Shown here in pieces: positions 1 through 5,431 of a stretch of 6,813 nucleotides of DNA; the stretch's first letter is position 1, and the number at the start of each line of letters is the position of its first letter. This DNA comes from Planktomarina sp. Lineage in GTDB: Bacteria; Pseudomonadota; Alphaproteobacteria; Rhodobacterales; Rhodobacteraceae. Where the stretch lies: NCBI GenBank assembly GCA_022425445.1, contig JAKMFM010000007.1:1-6813 (forward strand). Direction: 5' to 3'. The notes under the pieces are model-generated. The model saw only the letters and a program-made list of their open reading frames with translations, was not told the DNA's origin and did not search any database. The position numbers and the translations under genes are program-made.

Positions 1-42
1 TTGATCCGTTTAACGGGGAGTTGGGCTGGGGACAAGGTCGAT

Positions 43-966
43 TTAGCTGAGTTTCGCCACATTGTTGAAAAAATTCTGCTTCACCGCCTCGGCTTGTACA
101 TCCGTGCAGACATTTACCGGCTGGGCAGTTGAACTTTCCTCTATGATCATTTCGCCAGAACGGTCGCCGTGGCATGTCACGCGCAAAGCATGGGGCTCTG
201 TGCTGAAGAGTTCAGGCGCGATGCAGGCCACCAGCGCCGAAGGATCATGCATGCCGCATCCGGCAAATTTTCCAACATTCTCATAGAAATCGATGTAATA
301 ATCTGCCATATCGCGCAAAAGCCCACCCATTTTCCGACTTTCACACGCCAAGCCCGCAAAGAAGCTGCGTGGGCAGATCACCCGGTTTGTCACGTCAAGA
401 CCCACCAGCGTGATATTACACCCATAGCGCAGCACATAATCGGCCGCATGGGGATCATGATAAAAATTGGCCTCCGCCACCGAGGTGATATTGCCCCCTG
501 CACGCAGACTGCCGCCCATGACAACCATGCCCTTGAGATTGCCGCAAAACGACGGATCGAGATCCATCGCCGCGGCAACATTGGTTAAAGGCCCAATGGG
601 ACAGAGCAATAATTCCCCCTTGTGCGCGCGCGACATCCGTACCAGATACTCCGGAGCGCTCTCCACCAAGGCATGACGCTGGGACGTGGGCACATCAAGC
701 GTCCCAAGACCCTCGCCCCCATGCACCGCAGAGGATGGTGGAAATGGTGGGAGCATACGGGGACGATGCATCCCTTCCGCCACAGGAATCTCAATCCCCG
801 CTTGTTCCAGCAAATACAGCGCATTGCGCGTGGCTTTAGGTGTTGTCACATTGCCAAACACGGTTGTGAGACCCAAGAGATCGATCTCAGGCGAAGCAAT
901 AGCGTAAAAAATCGCCATGGCATCATCAATGCCCGGATCTGTATCGACAATCAGTTTAAGCGCCAT
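43..966 (-). CDS. Nucleoside hydrolase, IunH/URH family (group I)
   Basis: This cytoplasmic enzyme hydrolyses the N-glycosidic bond of ribonucleosides, giving a free base and ribose, for salvage or catabolism. The 307-residue length is usual for the family. The N-terminal Ca2+/ribose-binding signature DTDPGIDDA lies at residues 8-16, with Asp8, Asp10, Asp14 and Asp15. Further family landmarks are HGGEGLG at 82-88, PIGPLTN at 123-129, VVMGGS at 148-153, EANFYHDPHAA at 165-175 and GLDVTN at 189-194. The MHDP segment at 239-242 contains His240 and Asp241, which match the catalytic-site His and the metal-binding Asp of group I enzymes. Substrate preference (purine, pyrimidine or inosine/uridine) cannot be read from the sequence, so no rih or iunH symbol is given. 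The start is supported by a strong, very G-rich ribosome-binding site. The gene lies 40 bp downstream of ychF on the same strand and is probably cotranscribed with it. Confidence 0.93.
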   Translation of the reverse strand: MALKLIVDTDPGIDDAMAIFYAIASPEIDLLGLTTVFGNVTTPKATRNALYLLEQAGIEIPVAEGMHRPRMLPPFPPSSAVHGGEGLGTLDVPTSQRHALVESAPEYLVRMSRAHKGELLLCPIGPLTNVAAAMDLDPSFCGNLKGMVVMGGSLRAGGNITSVAEANFYHDPHAADYVLRYGCNITLVGLDVTNRVICPRSFFAGLACESRKMGGLLRDMADYYIDFYENVGKFAGCGMHDPSALVACIAPELFSTEPHALRVTCHGDRSGEMIIEESSTAQPVNVCTDVQAEAVKQNFFNNVAKLS

Positions 967-985
967 TGCGCCCCCTCCCCCTTCC
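967..985 (-). promoter_or_regulatory. G-rich ribosome-binding site of the nucleoside hydrolase gene
   Basis: Read on the minus strand, this stretch is GGAAGGGGGAGGGGGCGCA immediately before the ATG at 966-964. It contains a full GGAGG at 978-974 with a 7-base spacer, so it fixes the start codon. Two runs of five G separated by one A are unusually G-dense for a Shine-Dalgarno region. Confidence 0.7.
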
Positions 986-1006
986 GGTGAGCCGATTGTG
1001 CCGCCC

Positions 1007-2104
1007 CTAGGTGTTAAATAGGAAATGCATCACGTCACCGTCTTGCACGACATAAGATTTTCCCTCAGCGCGCATTTTGCCGGCTTCTTTTGCTGCAGAC
1101 TCGCCGCCAAGCGCGGCAAAATCTTCATAGGCTATGGTCTCAGCGCGAATGAACCCGCGCTCAAAATCACCATGGATAACACCCGCGGCCTGCGGCGCGG
1201 TTGTACCGTGTTTGATCGTCCAGGCCCGAGCCTCTTTAGGGCCGACTGTGAAATAGGTCTCAAGCGCCAAAAGCGCGTAGCCTGCGCGGATCAGGCGATC
1301 AAGGCCGGCTTCCTCAAGCCCCATTTCGTCAAGAAACATCTCGGCCTCTTCGTCGTCAAGCTGGCTAATCTCTTCTTCGATCTGCGCGGAAATGATCACA
1401 TGGCTGTTGCCCTGCTCTGCGGCCATTTTCGCCACAGCGTCTGAATATCGATTGCCAGACGCCGCATCAGACTCGCCCACATTGCAGACATAGAGGATCG
1501 GCTTAGTACTGAGCAATTGCAGCATTTTCCATTGCTTGGCATCTTCTGGATCGACCTCAACTGTGCGGGCTGGCTTGCCCTGCTCTAAAGCGGCCAAAGC
1601 AGCGCGTAGCAGGCGCTCTTGCTGCACCGCTTCCTTGTCACCACCGCGCACTTTTCGCACGATGTTTTGAAGGCGCTTCTCGACGCTTTCCATATCCGCC
1701 AGCATAAGCTCTGTATCGATCGTATCGGCATCTGCAATGGGATCTACATGATCAGAGACATGCACCACATCCCCGTCTTCAAAACAACGAACCACATGGG
1801 CGATTGCGTCAGTTTCGCGGATATTGGCTAGAAATTGATTGCCCAGCCCCTCGCCTTGGCTTGCGCCTTTGACGAGCCCGGCGATGTCCACAAAGGTCAT
1901 GCGCGCCGGTATGACACTTGCTGAGTTGGCAATCTGTGCCAGATTTGCCAAGCGCGTGTCTGGCACGTTAACCTCCCCAACATTCGGCTCAATGGTGCAA
2001 AATGGAAAATTCGCTGCCTGCGCAGAAGCCGTTTTGGTCAGCGCGTTAAACAAGGTGGATTTGCCAACATTTGGCAAGCCAACGATACCCATTCTAAAAC
2101 CCAT
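1007..2104 (-). CDS. ychF: Redox-responsive/ribosome-associated ATPase YchF (OLA1/Obg-like)
   Basis: YchF is a universally conserved P-loop NTPase of the Obg-HflX group. It binds ATP in preference to GTP, associates with ribosomes, and is linked in other bacteria to stress and translation control. The protein is 365 residues, the normal family length. The P-loop GLPNVGKST lies at residues 9-17 and the G3 motif DIAG at 73-76, followed by GLVKGASQGEGLGNQFL. The G4 position reads NVGE (208-211) instead of NKxD, the hallmark of ATP-preferring YchF. HVVRCFED (103-110) contains the conserved His region, a helical charged segment lies around 130-180, and a C-terminal TGS domain spans about 280-363. 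An in-frame ATG 38 codons upstream (2218) is rejected: the Cys-rich extension is not family sequence, whereas ATG 2104 has AAGGAG with a 6-base spacer and gives the usual MGF...MGIVG start. A nucleoside hydrolase gene follows 40 bp downstream, and pth, a frequent ychF neighbour, is not seen. Confidence 0.97.
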   Translation of the reverse strand: MGFRMGIVGLPNVGKSTLFNALTKTASAQAANFPFCTIEPNVGEVNVPDTRLANLAQIANSASVIPARMTFVDIAGLVKGASQGEGLGNQFLANIRETDAIAHVVRCFEDGDVVHVSDHVDPIADADTIDTELMLADMESVEKRLQNIVRKVRGGDKEAVQQERLLRAALAALEQGKPARTVEVDPEDAKQWKMLQLLSTKPILYVCNVGESDAASGNRYSDAVAKMAAEQGNSHVIISAQIEEEISQLDDEEAEMFLDEMGLEEAGLDRLIRAGYALLALETYFTVGPKEARAWTIKHGTTAPQAAGVIHGDFERGFIRAETIAYEDFAALGGESAAKEAGKMRAEGKSYVVQDGDVMHFLFNT

Positions 2105-2110
2105 GATGCA

Positions 2111-2116
2111 CTCCTT
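2111..2116 (-). promoter_or_regulatory. Ribosome-binding site deciding the ychF start
   Basis: AAGGAG on the minus strand lies 6 bases before ATG 2104-2102. It selects the 365-residue YchF over the longer reading that begins at 2218, which has no comparable site before it. Confidence 0.8.
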
Positions 2117-2151
2117 CATTTTCAAACCGCTCTTATCTGCGCCGGTCCAGC

Positions 2152-2206
2152 AGAGCAAGCAGAACTGCGCTGAGTCGGCGGCGCAGCAAATATCACAGAT
2201 TGCTCT
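2152..2206. repeat. Two nested inverted repeats in the ychF-trpA divergent intergenic region
   Basis: The outer arms are AGAGCAA (2152-2158) and TTGCTCT (2200-2206), a perfect 7-base match. The inner arms are CTGCGC (2165-2170) and GCGCAG (2181-2186), a perfect 6-base match with a 10-base loop. The centres lie within about 4 bases of each other, so a transcript through the region could form a stacked stem with internal loops. No T-run follows on either strand, so it does not look like an intrinsic terminator. An operator or leader structure is possible, but matches this short can occur by chance. Confidence 0.35.
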
Positions 2207-2218
2207 ATGCTTGACCAA
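2189..2218 (-). promoter_or_regulatory. Candidate ychF promoter
   Basis: On the minus strand, TTGGTC (2218-2213) is separated by 18 bases from GATATT (2194-2189). These are partial matches to the -35 and -10 boxes of housekeeping sigma. The predicted transcript start near 2182 would give a leader of roughly 80 bases. The call rests only on partial consensus and the divergent position. Confidence 0.25.
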
Positions 2219-2226
2219 AGTATATT
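2200..2226 (+). promoter_or_regulatory. Candidate trpA operon promoter
   Basis: TATATT at 2221-2226 matches the -10 consensus at five of six bases and lies about 55 bases before the trpA start. The best -35-like hexamer is TTGCTC at 2200-2205, but the 15-base spacer is short. TTGACC at 2211-2216 is too close to serve this -10, and no good -10 is found at the right distance from it. The element overlaps the candidate ychF promoter on the other strand. Confidence 0.25.
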
Positions 2227-2281
2227 GAACTTGGCCCGCCTTTACGGCATGTCAGGACATAAGCAATATGAAGGGCCAGAT

Positions 2282-3073
2282 ATGACACGGATCGACGCAA
2301 AATTTGCAGAACTCAAAGCCGCCGGAAAAAAGGCTTTTGTGACCTATGTCATGGCTGGAGATCCAACCTATGAGAGCGCATTAGAGGTGGTCAAAGGCCT
2401 GCCCGCCGCCGGGGTTGATATAATAGAATTGGGCCTGCCCTTCACCGATCCAATGGCCGACGGCCCCACCATTCAATTGGCTGGGCAACGCGCGCTAGAG
2501 GCCGGAATGACCCTCGACAAAACTCTGCAAATGGTCCGAGAGTTTCGCGAAACCGATGACATAACGCCAATTGTGTTGATGGGCTATTACAACCCAATTT
2601 ATTCACGCGGAGTTGCGCGTTTTCTTGCCGAAGCCAAAGAAGCAGGCATCGATGGGATGATTGTGGTCGATCTACCGCCGGAAGAAGACAGCGAACTGTG
2701 CATTCCCGCTCAAAAGGCTGGCCTGAATTTTATCCGCCTGGCCACGCCAACCACGGATGATAAGCGCTTGCCCAAAGTCCTCACCAACACCTCTGGCTTT
2801 GTCTACTATGTCTCAATCAATGGCATCACCGGCGCCGCGGCCGCGCAGGCCAGCAACGTTGGACCAGAAGTCGCGCGCATCAAAGCGGCCACCGATTTAC
2901 CAATCATCGTAGGCTTTGGAATTCGCACCCCGCAAAACGCGCATGATATCGCATCCGTGGCTGATGGCGCGGTTGTTGGCTCGGCCATTGTTGATGAAAT
3001 TGGCGCCGGGAAGTCCCCTGCGGAGATCTTGGCCTTTGTCAAATCTCTCGCCGACGGGGCACATTCCGCTTAA
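2282..3073 (+). CDS. trpA: Tryptophan synthase alpha subunit
   Basis: TrpA cleaves indole-3-glycerol phosphate to indole and glyceraldehyde-3-phosphate in the last stage of tryptophan synthesis. Indole is then channelled to TrpB in the alpha2-beta2 complex in the cytoplasm. The 263-residue protein is a full-length TIM barrel. The signature ELGLPFTDPMADGPTIQ covers residues 49-65, so catalytic Glu49 and Asp60 fall at the same numbers as in the Salmonella enzyme. PIVLMGYYNPI, VDLPPEE, the loop-6 region YYVSINGITG and the phosphate-binding IVGFGIRTP segment are also present. An in-frame ATG at 2207 would add 25 residues, but it has no Shine-Dalgarno and lengthens a protein that already matches the family. 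ATG 2282 has GAAGGG with a 6-base spacer. trpB is absent from the window, so trpA is split from its usual partner. It heads a plus-strand cluster, with a GNAT gene starting 18 bp after its stop. Confidence 0.97.
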   Translation: MTRIDAKFAELKAAGKKAFVTYVMAGDPTYESALEVVKGLPAAGVDIIELGLPFTDPMADGPTIQLAGQRALEAGMTLDKTLQMVREFRETDDITPIVLMGYYNPIYSRGVARFLAEAKEAGIDGMIVVDLPPEEDSELCIPAQKAGLNFIRLATPTTDDKRLPKVLTNTSGFVYYVSINGITGAAAAQASNVGPEVARIKAATDLPIIVGFGIRTPQNAHDIASVADGAVVGSAIVDEIGAGKSPAEILAFVKSLADGAHSA

Positions 3074-3091
3074 CGACGAAGGAGCTGGCAT

Positions 3092-3532
3092 ATGCCGCTG
3101 CACATCCGACCTCTTGTAGCTGACGACCGGGTCGTTTGGGGGCAGATGTGGTGCGATTACCTGTCGTTTTACGACACGGCGATTGCCCCTGAAATTTATG
3201 AAACGACCTTTGCACGACTGATCGATCCAGCCAATCTTGTGCAAAATGCGCGTGTCGCCGAGCTGGATGGGGCGGCGGTGGGTATTGTCCATTACATTTA
3301 TCACGCCCATAATTGGCGCACAGAAGATGTATGTTATCTACAAGATCTCTATGTCGAAGATACGGTCCGTGGGCAGGGTGTTGGTCGCGCTTTGATCGAG
3401 GCCGTTTACGCTGCGGCCGATGCCAATGGCACGCCAAACGTTTATTGGATGACCCAAGATTTCAACGAAACCGCGCGTGTGCTCTATGACCGGATCGGCA
3501 CGCTGACTCCGTTCATAAAATATTCGAGGTGA
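3092..3532 (+). CDS. GNAT-family N-acetyltransferase, substrate unknown
   Basis: The 146-residue protein has a single GNAT fold, which transfers an acetyl group from acetyl-CoA to an amine. The N-terminal strand and helix (HIRPLVADD, then the Trp/Tyr-rich WGQMWCDYLSFY, residues 4-27) are typical of a subgroup of small soluble GNATs. Beta4 reads CYLQDLYV (81-88) and runs into motif A, RGQGVGRALI (93-102), which binds the acetyl-CoA pyrophosphate. The C-terminal motif-B part, NETARVLYDRIG (125-136), is also conserved. The start has AAGGAG at 3079-3084 with a 7-base spacer. The gene lies 18 bp after trpA and 4 bp before deoD, so it is almost certainly cotranscribed with them. Nothing in the sequence identifies the acceptor; a small metabolite, an amino acid or a protein N-terminus are all possible. 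There is no signal peptide or membrane segment. Confidence 0.9.
   Translation: MPLHIRPLVADDRVVWGQMWCDYLSFYDTAIAPEIYETTFARLIDPANLVQNARVAELDGAAVGIVHYIYHAHNWRTEDVCYLQDLYVEDTVRGQGVGRALIEAVYAAADANGTPNVYWMTQDFNETARVLYDRIGTLTPFIKYSR
3526..3532 (+). promoter_or_regulatory. deoD ribosome-binding site overlapping the upstream stop codon
   Basis: GAGGTGA matches the anti-Shine-Dalgarno complement, and its TGA (3530-3532) is the stop codon of the acetyltransferase gene. GAGG lies 4 bases before ATG 3534 and 7 bases before ATG 3537, which favours the second ATG. The arrangement suggests that translation of deoD is coupled to the preceding gene. Confidence 0.7.
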
Positions 3533-3536
3533 TATG

Positions 3537-4283
3537 ATGACCATTCACATTGGTGCGAAACCGGGCGAAATTGCCGAAACTGTGCTCTTGCCCGGGGACC
3601 CTCTGCGCGCAAAATGGGCGGCGGAGACCTTTTTGGAAAAGGCAAAATGCGTCAACCAAGTGCGCGGCATGCTGGGCTATACGGGGCTTTGGCGCGGTAA
3701 CAGGGTGACCATCCAAGGATCTGGCATGGGCATGCCGAGCCTCTCCATCTACGTCAATGAATTGATAAAAGACTATGACGCCAAAACTTTGATCCGCATC
3801 GGTTCAGCCGGTGGTATGAGCCCCAAGGTCAAGCTGCGCGATGTAGTGATTGCCATGACCGCCTCGACTCTTTCCACACCATCCCTTGGCATGTTCAAAG
3901 AGATCAATTTTGCGCCTTGTGCCGATTATGGCCTGCTCGAGGCGGCTGTAACCGCCGCACGCGGTCGCAGCATCGACGCCCATGTGGGCGGAATTTATTC
4001 GTCAGATGTCTTTTATGACGAACGGCCAGACCTCAGCGAACAAATGACCCGTCATGGCATTCTCGCCGTCGAAATGGAAACCGCAGAGCTTTACAATTTG
4101 GCGGCCCGGCACAATCGTCGGGCTTTGGCCGTTTGCACCATCTCCGATCATCTGCTGACCCATAAGGCCCTGCCCTCCGAAGAGCGGGAACGCAGCTTTG
4201 GGGATATGGTGGAAATAGCCCTGGAAGCCGCTTTCGCCGAGCGTCCCGTGTCTAGACCCGCCGCTCGACCATCATTTCTTTAA
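3537..4283 (+). CDS. deoD: Purine nucleoside phosphorylase, DeoD type
   Basis: DeoD reversibly phosphorolyses purine (deoxy)nucleosides to a free base and (deoxy)ribose-1-phosphate. It is a homohexamer in bacteria. Counted from ATG 3537, the active-site residues fall exactly at the E. coli DeoD numbers: His4, Gly20, Arg24, Arg43, Arg87, Ser90, Phe159, Val178-Glu179-Met180-Glu181, Ser203, Asp204 and Arg217. Phosphate, ribose and base sites therefore all look intact, including the Asp204/Arg217 pair that protonates the base. Two ATGs are adjacent (3534 and 3537); the second has better ribosome-site spacing and fits this numbering, while the first adds one Met. The protein is 248 residues, slightly longer than E. 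coli DeoD. After the conserved end (about residue 234) it carries a Pro/Arg/Ala-rich tail, ending RPAARPSFL, encoded antisense to the last codons of sdhB. It is the last gene of the trpA-GNAT-deoD cluster. Confidence 0.95.
   Translation: MTIHIGAKPGEIAETVLLPGDPLRAKWAAETFLEKAKCVNQVRGMLGYTGLWRGNRVTIQGSGMGMPSLSIYVNELIKDYDAKTLIRIGSAGGMSPKVKLRDVVIAMTASTLSTPSLGMFKEINFAPCADYGLLEAAVTAARGRSIDAHVGGIYSSDVFYDERPDLSEQMTRHGILAVEMETAELYNLAARHNRRALAVCTISDHLLTHKALPSEERERSFGDMVEIALEAAFAERPVSRPAARPSFL
4238..4267. repeat. Inverted repeat at the deoD/sdhB convergent junction
   Basis: CGAGCG (4238-4243) and CGCTCG (4262-4267) are perfect 6-base arms around an 18-base loop. The loop contains the 8-base palindrome GTCTAGAC (4250-4257) and the sdhB stop codon. 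On the plus strand a T-rich stretch (ATTTCTTT) follows after several bases. A weak terminator for the plus-strand operon is therefore conceivable, but the stem is short and the loop long. No T-run follows on the minus strand. Confidence 0.25.
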
Positions 4284-5031
4284 TAGATGCAATTGATTTT
4301 GCAGGATTCAAACCTTTTGGACAGGTTTTGGTGCAATTCATGATGGTATGACAGCGATAGAGTTTGAACGGATCTTCCAGATTATCCAAGCGCTCTCCGG
4401 TCGCCTCATCACGGCTGTCAATAATCCAGCGATAAGCGTGTAACAAAGCCGCTGGACCGAGATAGCGATCCCCGTTCCACCAATAGGACGGGCAAGACGT
4501 CGAGCAGCAGGCACACATCACACATTCATAGAGCCCATCTAGCTTTTTTCGATCCTCAATCGATTGCAGCCACTCCTTCGCCGGACGGTTAGTCTTTGTC
4601 TCAAGCCAAGGCATAATTGACGCATGCTGCGCATAAAAATGCGTCAAATCAGGAATCAGATCTTTAACGACCGGCATATGCGGCAAGGGATAAATTTTCA
4701 CGTCCCCCTTGATCTCATCCATGCCATAGATGCAGGCCAGCGTGTTCACACCATCGACATTCATCGCGCAGGAGCCACAGATGCCCTCGCGACAGGAACG
4801 GCGGAAGGTCAGCGTGGGATCAATTTCGCTCTTAATCTTGATGAGAGCGTCCAAAACCATGGGGCCGCAGGTATCCATATCTACGAAATAAGTGTCCACC
4901 TGCGGAGTTTTGCCATCATCAGGGTTCCAACGGTAAATCTTGAAAACCCGTAGATTTGTCGCGCCTTCCGGTTTCGGCCAGACTTTGCCGCGGGTGATGC
5001 GGGAATTTTTTGGGAGTGTCAGTTGTACCAT
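4252..5031 (-). CDS. sdhB: Succinate dehydrogenase iron-sulfur subunit
   Basis: SdhB carries electrons from the SdhA flavin to ubiquinone through three Fe-S clusters. It sits on the cytoplasmic face of the inner membrane in complex II. The 259-residue protein has all ligands. The [2Fe-2S] cluster is bound by Cys80, Cys85, Cys88 and Cys100 in the N-terminal ferredoxin domain (SCREGICGSC). The [4Fe-4S] cluster is bound by Cys170, Cys173, Cys176 and Cys237, and the [3Fe-4S] cluster by Cys180, Cys227 and Cys233. Trp185 in SYWWN and His228 after Cys227 correspond to quinone-site residues of E. coli SdhB (Trp164, His207). An in-frame start at 5082 would add 17 residues but is not family-like. ATG 5031 has GGAG with a 7-base spacer and gives the expected MVQLTLPKNS start. 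It follows the small exported-protein gene after a 97-bp gap, and its last 32 bp overlap the convergent deoD. Confidence 0.98.
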   Translation of the reverse strand: MVQLTLPKNSRITRGKVWPKPEGATNLRVFKIYRWNPDDGKTPQVDTYFVDMDTCGPMVLDALIKIKSEIDPTLTFRRSCREGICGSCAMNVDGVNTLACIYGMDEIKGDVKIYPLPHMPVVKDLIPDLTHFYAQHASIMPWLETKTNRPAKEWLQSIEDRKKLDGLYECVMCACCSTSCPSYWWNGDRYLGPAALLHAYRWIIDSRDEATGERLDNLEDPFKLYRCHTIMNCTKTCPKGLNPAKSIASIKEMMVERRV

Positions 5032-5038
5032 ATTATTT

Positions 5039-5044
5039 CTCCAC
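5039..5044 (-). promoter_or_regulatory. Ribosome-binding site deciding the sdhB start
   Basis: GTGGAG on the minus strand lies 7 bases before ATG 5031-5029. This favours the 259-residue SdhB over the in-frame ATG at 5082. Confidence 0.65.
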
Positions 5045-5128
5045 AGAGCAGACGCAAACAGCGCCATGCAGCCTATCAACAAGCAACGTCAACTGTCTCA
5101 TCGGGTGATATGCCAAAGCCCGCATCCC

Positions 5129-5431
5129 CTAAGACAGCTTTTCAGTCAAACAGCTCAGCACCGCCGGGCGCTGGATAATTTCATTGGCCAGATCCATTAT
5201 GACCGGGCTGGGTGCCATGCCGGCAAAAGCAGCGATGCGAGAAACTTCCTCCACCTTGGCCGCTAAAACCATACATTCTGCAAGGGCCTGCGCATTTGTT
5301 GGATCCAATTGTTCCTGCGCCAATGGAGACAATACCGTCAAAGCCGCAAGCTGAGATTGGGAAAATTCAGCAAGAGCTGCCCCCCCGATCCAAGAGACAG
5401 CCACCGCAGCAAAATACCCCATAGGCCGCAT
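5129..5431 (-). CDS. Hypothetical exported protein encoded between sdhA and sdhB
   Basis: I do not recognise a characterised family for this 100-residue protein. Residues 1-21 look like a Sec signal peptide: a basic start (MRPMG), a hydrophobic core (YFAAVAVSWIGG) and a likely cleavage site after AALA, leaving a mature protein of about 79 residues. The mature part is predicted helical, rich in Ala, Leu and Glu, with two cysteines (53 and 94) that could form a disulfide in the periplasm. There is no lipobox, no further membrane segment and no metal motif. Its ATG (5431-5429) overlaps the sdhA TGA (5433-5431) in TGATG, and the upstream Shine-Dalgarno is weak, so translation is probably coupled to sdhA. 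From memory, a small hypothetical gene at this place is common in Rhodobacterales sdh operons. This supports a real gene and possibly a role connected with complex II. The role itself is inference. Confidence 0.82.
   Translation of the reverse strand: MRPMGYFAAVAVSWIGGAALAEFSQSQLAALTVLSPLAQEQLDPTNAQALAECMVLAAKVEEVSRIAAFAGMAPSPVIMDLANEIIQRPAVLSCLTEKLS

Noticed and set aside
6..16. Palindrome CCGTTTAACGG downstream of the nucleoside hydrolase gene, as a terminator
   Set aside because: The loop would be a single base unless the stem shrinks to three pairs, and no T-run follows on the minus strand.
622..990. 122-codon open frame on the plus strand across the nucleoside hydrolase gene
   Set aside because: It is antisense to a well-supported gene, shows no recognisable motif and is explained by the codon bias of the real gene.
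1025..1444. 139-codon plus-strand open frame opposite ychF
   Set aside because: It lies entirely within the conserved YchF C-terminal coding region and has no family resemblance.
2105..2218. N-terminal extension of YchF from an in-frame ATG at 2218
   Set aside because: The extra 38 residues are Cys-rich and not family-like. The ATG at 2104 has AAGGAG at proper spacing and gives the usual 365-residue protein.
2207..2281. N-terminal extension of TrpA, or a trp leader peptide, from ATG 2207
   Set aside because: There is no Shine-Dalgarno before 2207, no Trp codon in the stretch and no attenuator-like terminator. TrpA numbering fits the start at 2282.
2897..3437. Two minus-strand open frames (137 and 132 codons) opposite the trpA end and the GNAT gene
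   Set aside because: Both are shadows of real plus-strand genes and have no recognisable protein features.
5032..5082. 17-residue N-terminal extension of SdhB resembling a signal sequence
   Set aside because: SdhB is a cytoplasmic-face subunit without a signal peptide, and the GTGGAG site supports the start at 5031.
5087..5092. TTGACG (minus strand) as a firm internal promoter for sdhB
   Set aside because: No acceptable -10 hexamer is found 16-18 bases downstream, so it is kept only as a weak observation.
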